DNA of 64,000 nt from Centroberyx gerrardi (taxonomy: Eukaryota > Chordata > Actinopteri > Beryciformes > Berycidae), in contig NC_136010.1 in assembly GCF_048128805.1 (NCBI RefSeq), positions 20,669,480 through 20,733,479 of the forward strand, written 5' to 3'. Below the pieces are notes generated by a model, which worked only from the letters and a program-made list of their open reading frames with translations, was not told the origin of the DNA and made no database searches. A program made the translations under genes and the position numbers. Below, piece by piece: positions 62,707 through 64,000 of the stretch. Each line of letters starts with the position of its first letter. Positions within the stretch are counted from its first letter, which is position 1.

Positions 62707-64000
62707 AAGAACACGACTATGAAAAGGGTGTAGAAGCACAAGAAGACATAAAGGTGTAAAGAATAGCCACACACTAGACATGCGGGTTAGTAAAAAGAAG
62801 CAGTATTAAACATAGTTCTGTTACAGCTTGTGTTATACAGCTGGTATACAGCTTGTGGTTATGCTCACTTCAATAAGACAAGATACTATATATACCCCAT
62901 CCATAAATTTGCAAATCACTTTGGTCTATTGTCATTATTTTAATCAAATTGCTCTTTTTCACAAAATATTTTCACAGTTAAGATAAATACAATACAATGT
63001 GACATGTGTATATTACATCAGTTAGGTATTCTTTTAAAAAGCAATATAAAATCAGTAAGAGGAATATCTTTACAATAGCACCTTTGGATACATTTGCAAG
63101 TTACATTATATAGTCGTTATGAGAGTGAACAAATTGAAAACAATAAAAATTGCAAACGTGGTAAAGTAATCCAGACCACATGGTAAATAAAACGGTTTTG
63201 AAATGTGCCCTGTGTGTAATGAGGTGTTAAAAGTATAAAAAAATAATTTCTTCTCAAAACAGTTTAAGATAAATTTTCTAAATAGCCTTAATGTAAACAC
63301 ACATCATGCAAGGTAATTGCATTCACATGGCCAATTCCCTCCAAAGATTACTAAAACAAATCTAGCAATAAAGCAAGCCTAATGTTTTTTATATATTTGA
63401 TTGTATGGCAAAATTTGGGGTTAACATATTTCAATCAATCAAAAAAAAAATGTGCCATTGATTTCAACATTCCAACAACATTGACAAGATGTAAATAAAA
63501 GGCCGATAATGTACACATTTGAGCTGATTTCTGACAAACGTAGGATACAAATATTTCCCTTTTCTTTTGCATTTCAAGTCAGATCTTACAAAAAATATTT
63601 TACTGACTAAGCCTAAGTAACACTCGATACAAACAAGACTCACTCCTGCCGACATTGCTGTGGACCCTCATAAAATTCAAATCCTTACTGAAATGAAGCA
63701 GCGATATTCCAGTGGTATAACAGCACGTTTAAAAACTTAACCACAGGCTCAACCTACTGCATGGCTGATAGCACCGTTTTGTTCATCGACATTCATGAGG
63801 ATGACCAGGGGAGTAACACAGCAGACTTTTAGGGAGAATACTGTATGGAGTGGAACAAAAAAACCCAAAACAAAACAAAACGGGGGGGTACTGAGGTTCT
63901 TCCTAGTTCTCTTCTCATGCGGATACACTGAAGTCCTCTTTGAATGTCAGTCCCAGAGTCACTAAGCACCCATCATGGCATCCACATTCCTCATCATCAA
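62021..64000 (-). other. hspg2: hspg2 upstream intron or flank at right edge
   Basis: No Ig half-exon with the D-x-G-x-Y-x-C pattern was found here, so this is probably the interior of a long hspg2 intron. It holds a (CA)n array at 62648-62701 and AT-rich DNA. A weak exon-like segment at 62526-62609 was considered and rejected. Confidence 0.5.
62648..62701. repeat. (CA)n microsatellite
   Basis: Two CA blocks, the longer of about 16 units, in the most upstream hspg2 intron. Confidence 0.95.

Noticed and set aside
63930..64000. Open frames at the right edge on the minus strand ending in stop codons (one ending RNVDAMMGA, one ending KEDFSVSA)
   Set aside because: They are too short and cut by the window edge. 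They match nothing I recognise, and hspg2 should continue through here as intron.

Overview
This window looks like nuclear DNA of a teleost fish. The coding parts are multi-exon vertebrate genes with GT-AG introns. The non-coding parts carry long (CA)n/(GT)n microsatellites, tRNA-derived SINE remnants, RTE/Rex-like and L2-like LINE fragments, and short fold-back repeats of types common in ray-finned fish. No species can be named from sequence alone. All gene models below were built by hand from splice signals, reading phase and remembered family sequences. No alignment or search was run.

Layout, left to right. (1) 1-11.3 kb is the start of the very large first intron of magi3 (minus strand). 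The first coding exon is at 11310-11616 and the presumed promoter lies at about 11.65-12.7 kb. (2) 13855-16600 (+) is a complete nine-exon styk1 (396 aa), a single-pass receptor-like kinase homologue with degenerate catalytic motifs. (3) 18437-25052 (-) is a complete six-exon gene for a 241-aa multi-pass membrane protein, best matched to TMEM269. It carries an intact CDP-alcohol phosphotransferase signature. It is tail-to-tail with styk1 and has a non-coding first exon ending at 26046. (4) 27.2-28.45 kb is a fold-back DNA element made of two alternating palindromes at about 42-44 bp spacing, bounded by terminal inverted repeats. (5) 28.9-31.9 kb contains scattered and inverted LINE remnants. 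(6) 32190-35157 (-) is an 11-exon gene for a secreted 400-aa protein made of four copies of a mucin/CILP-type WxxW domain. I cannot give it a gene name. (7) 35.2-42.1 kb is non-coding, and its right part is the 3' UTR and downstream flank of hspg2. (8) From 42137 to at least 59858, probably 62020, (-) lies the 3' half of hspg2 (perlecan): ten Ig domains of domain IV, then domain V (LG1-EGF1-EGF2-LG2-EGF3-EGF4-LG3, endorepellin). The 5' half lies beyond the right edge.

The genes do not form an operon-like unit. Two encode secreted matrix or mucosal proteins (hspg2 and the WxxW protein), and magi3, styk1 and tmem269 encode membrane-associated proteins. The most notable points are the palindrome-array transposon-like element, four extra phase-symmetric cassette-type exons predicted in hspg2, a likely BMP1/tolloid cleavage site encoded across an hspg2 exon junction, the intact catalytic motif in TMEM269, and the Cys-substituted WxxW repeats.
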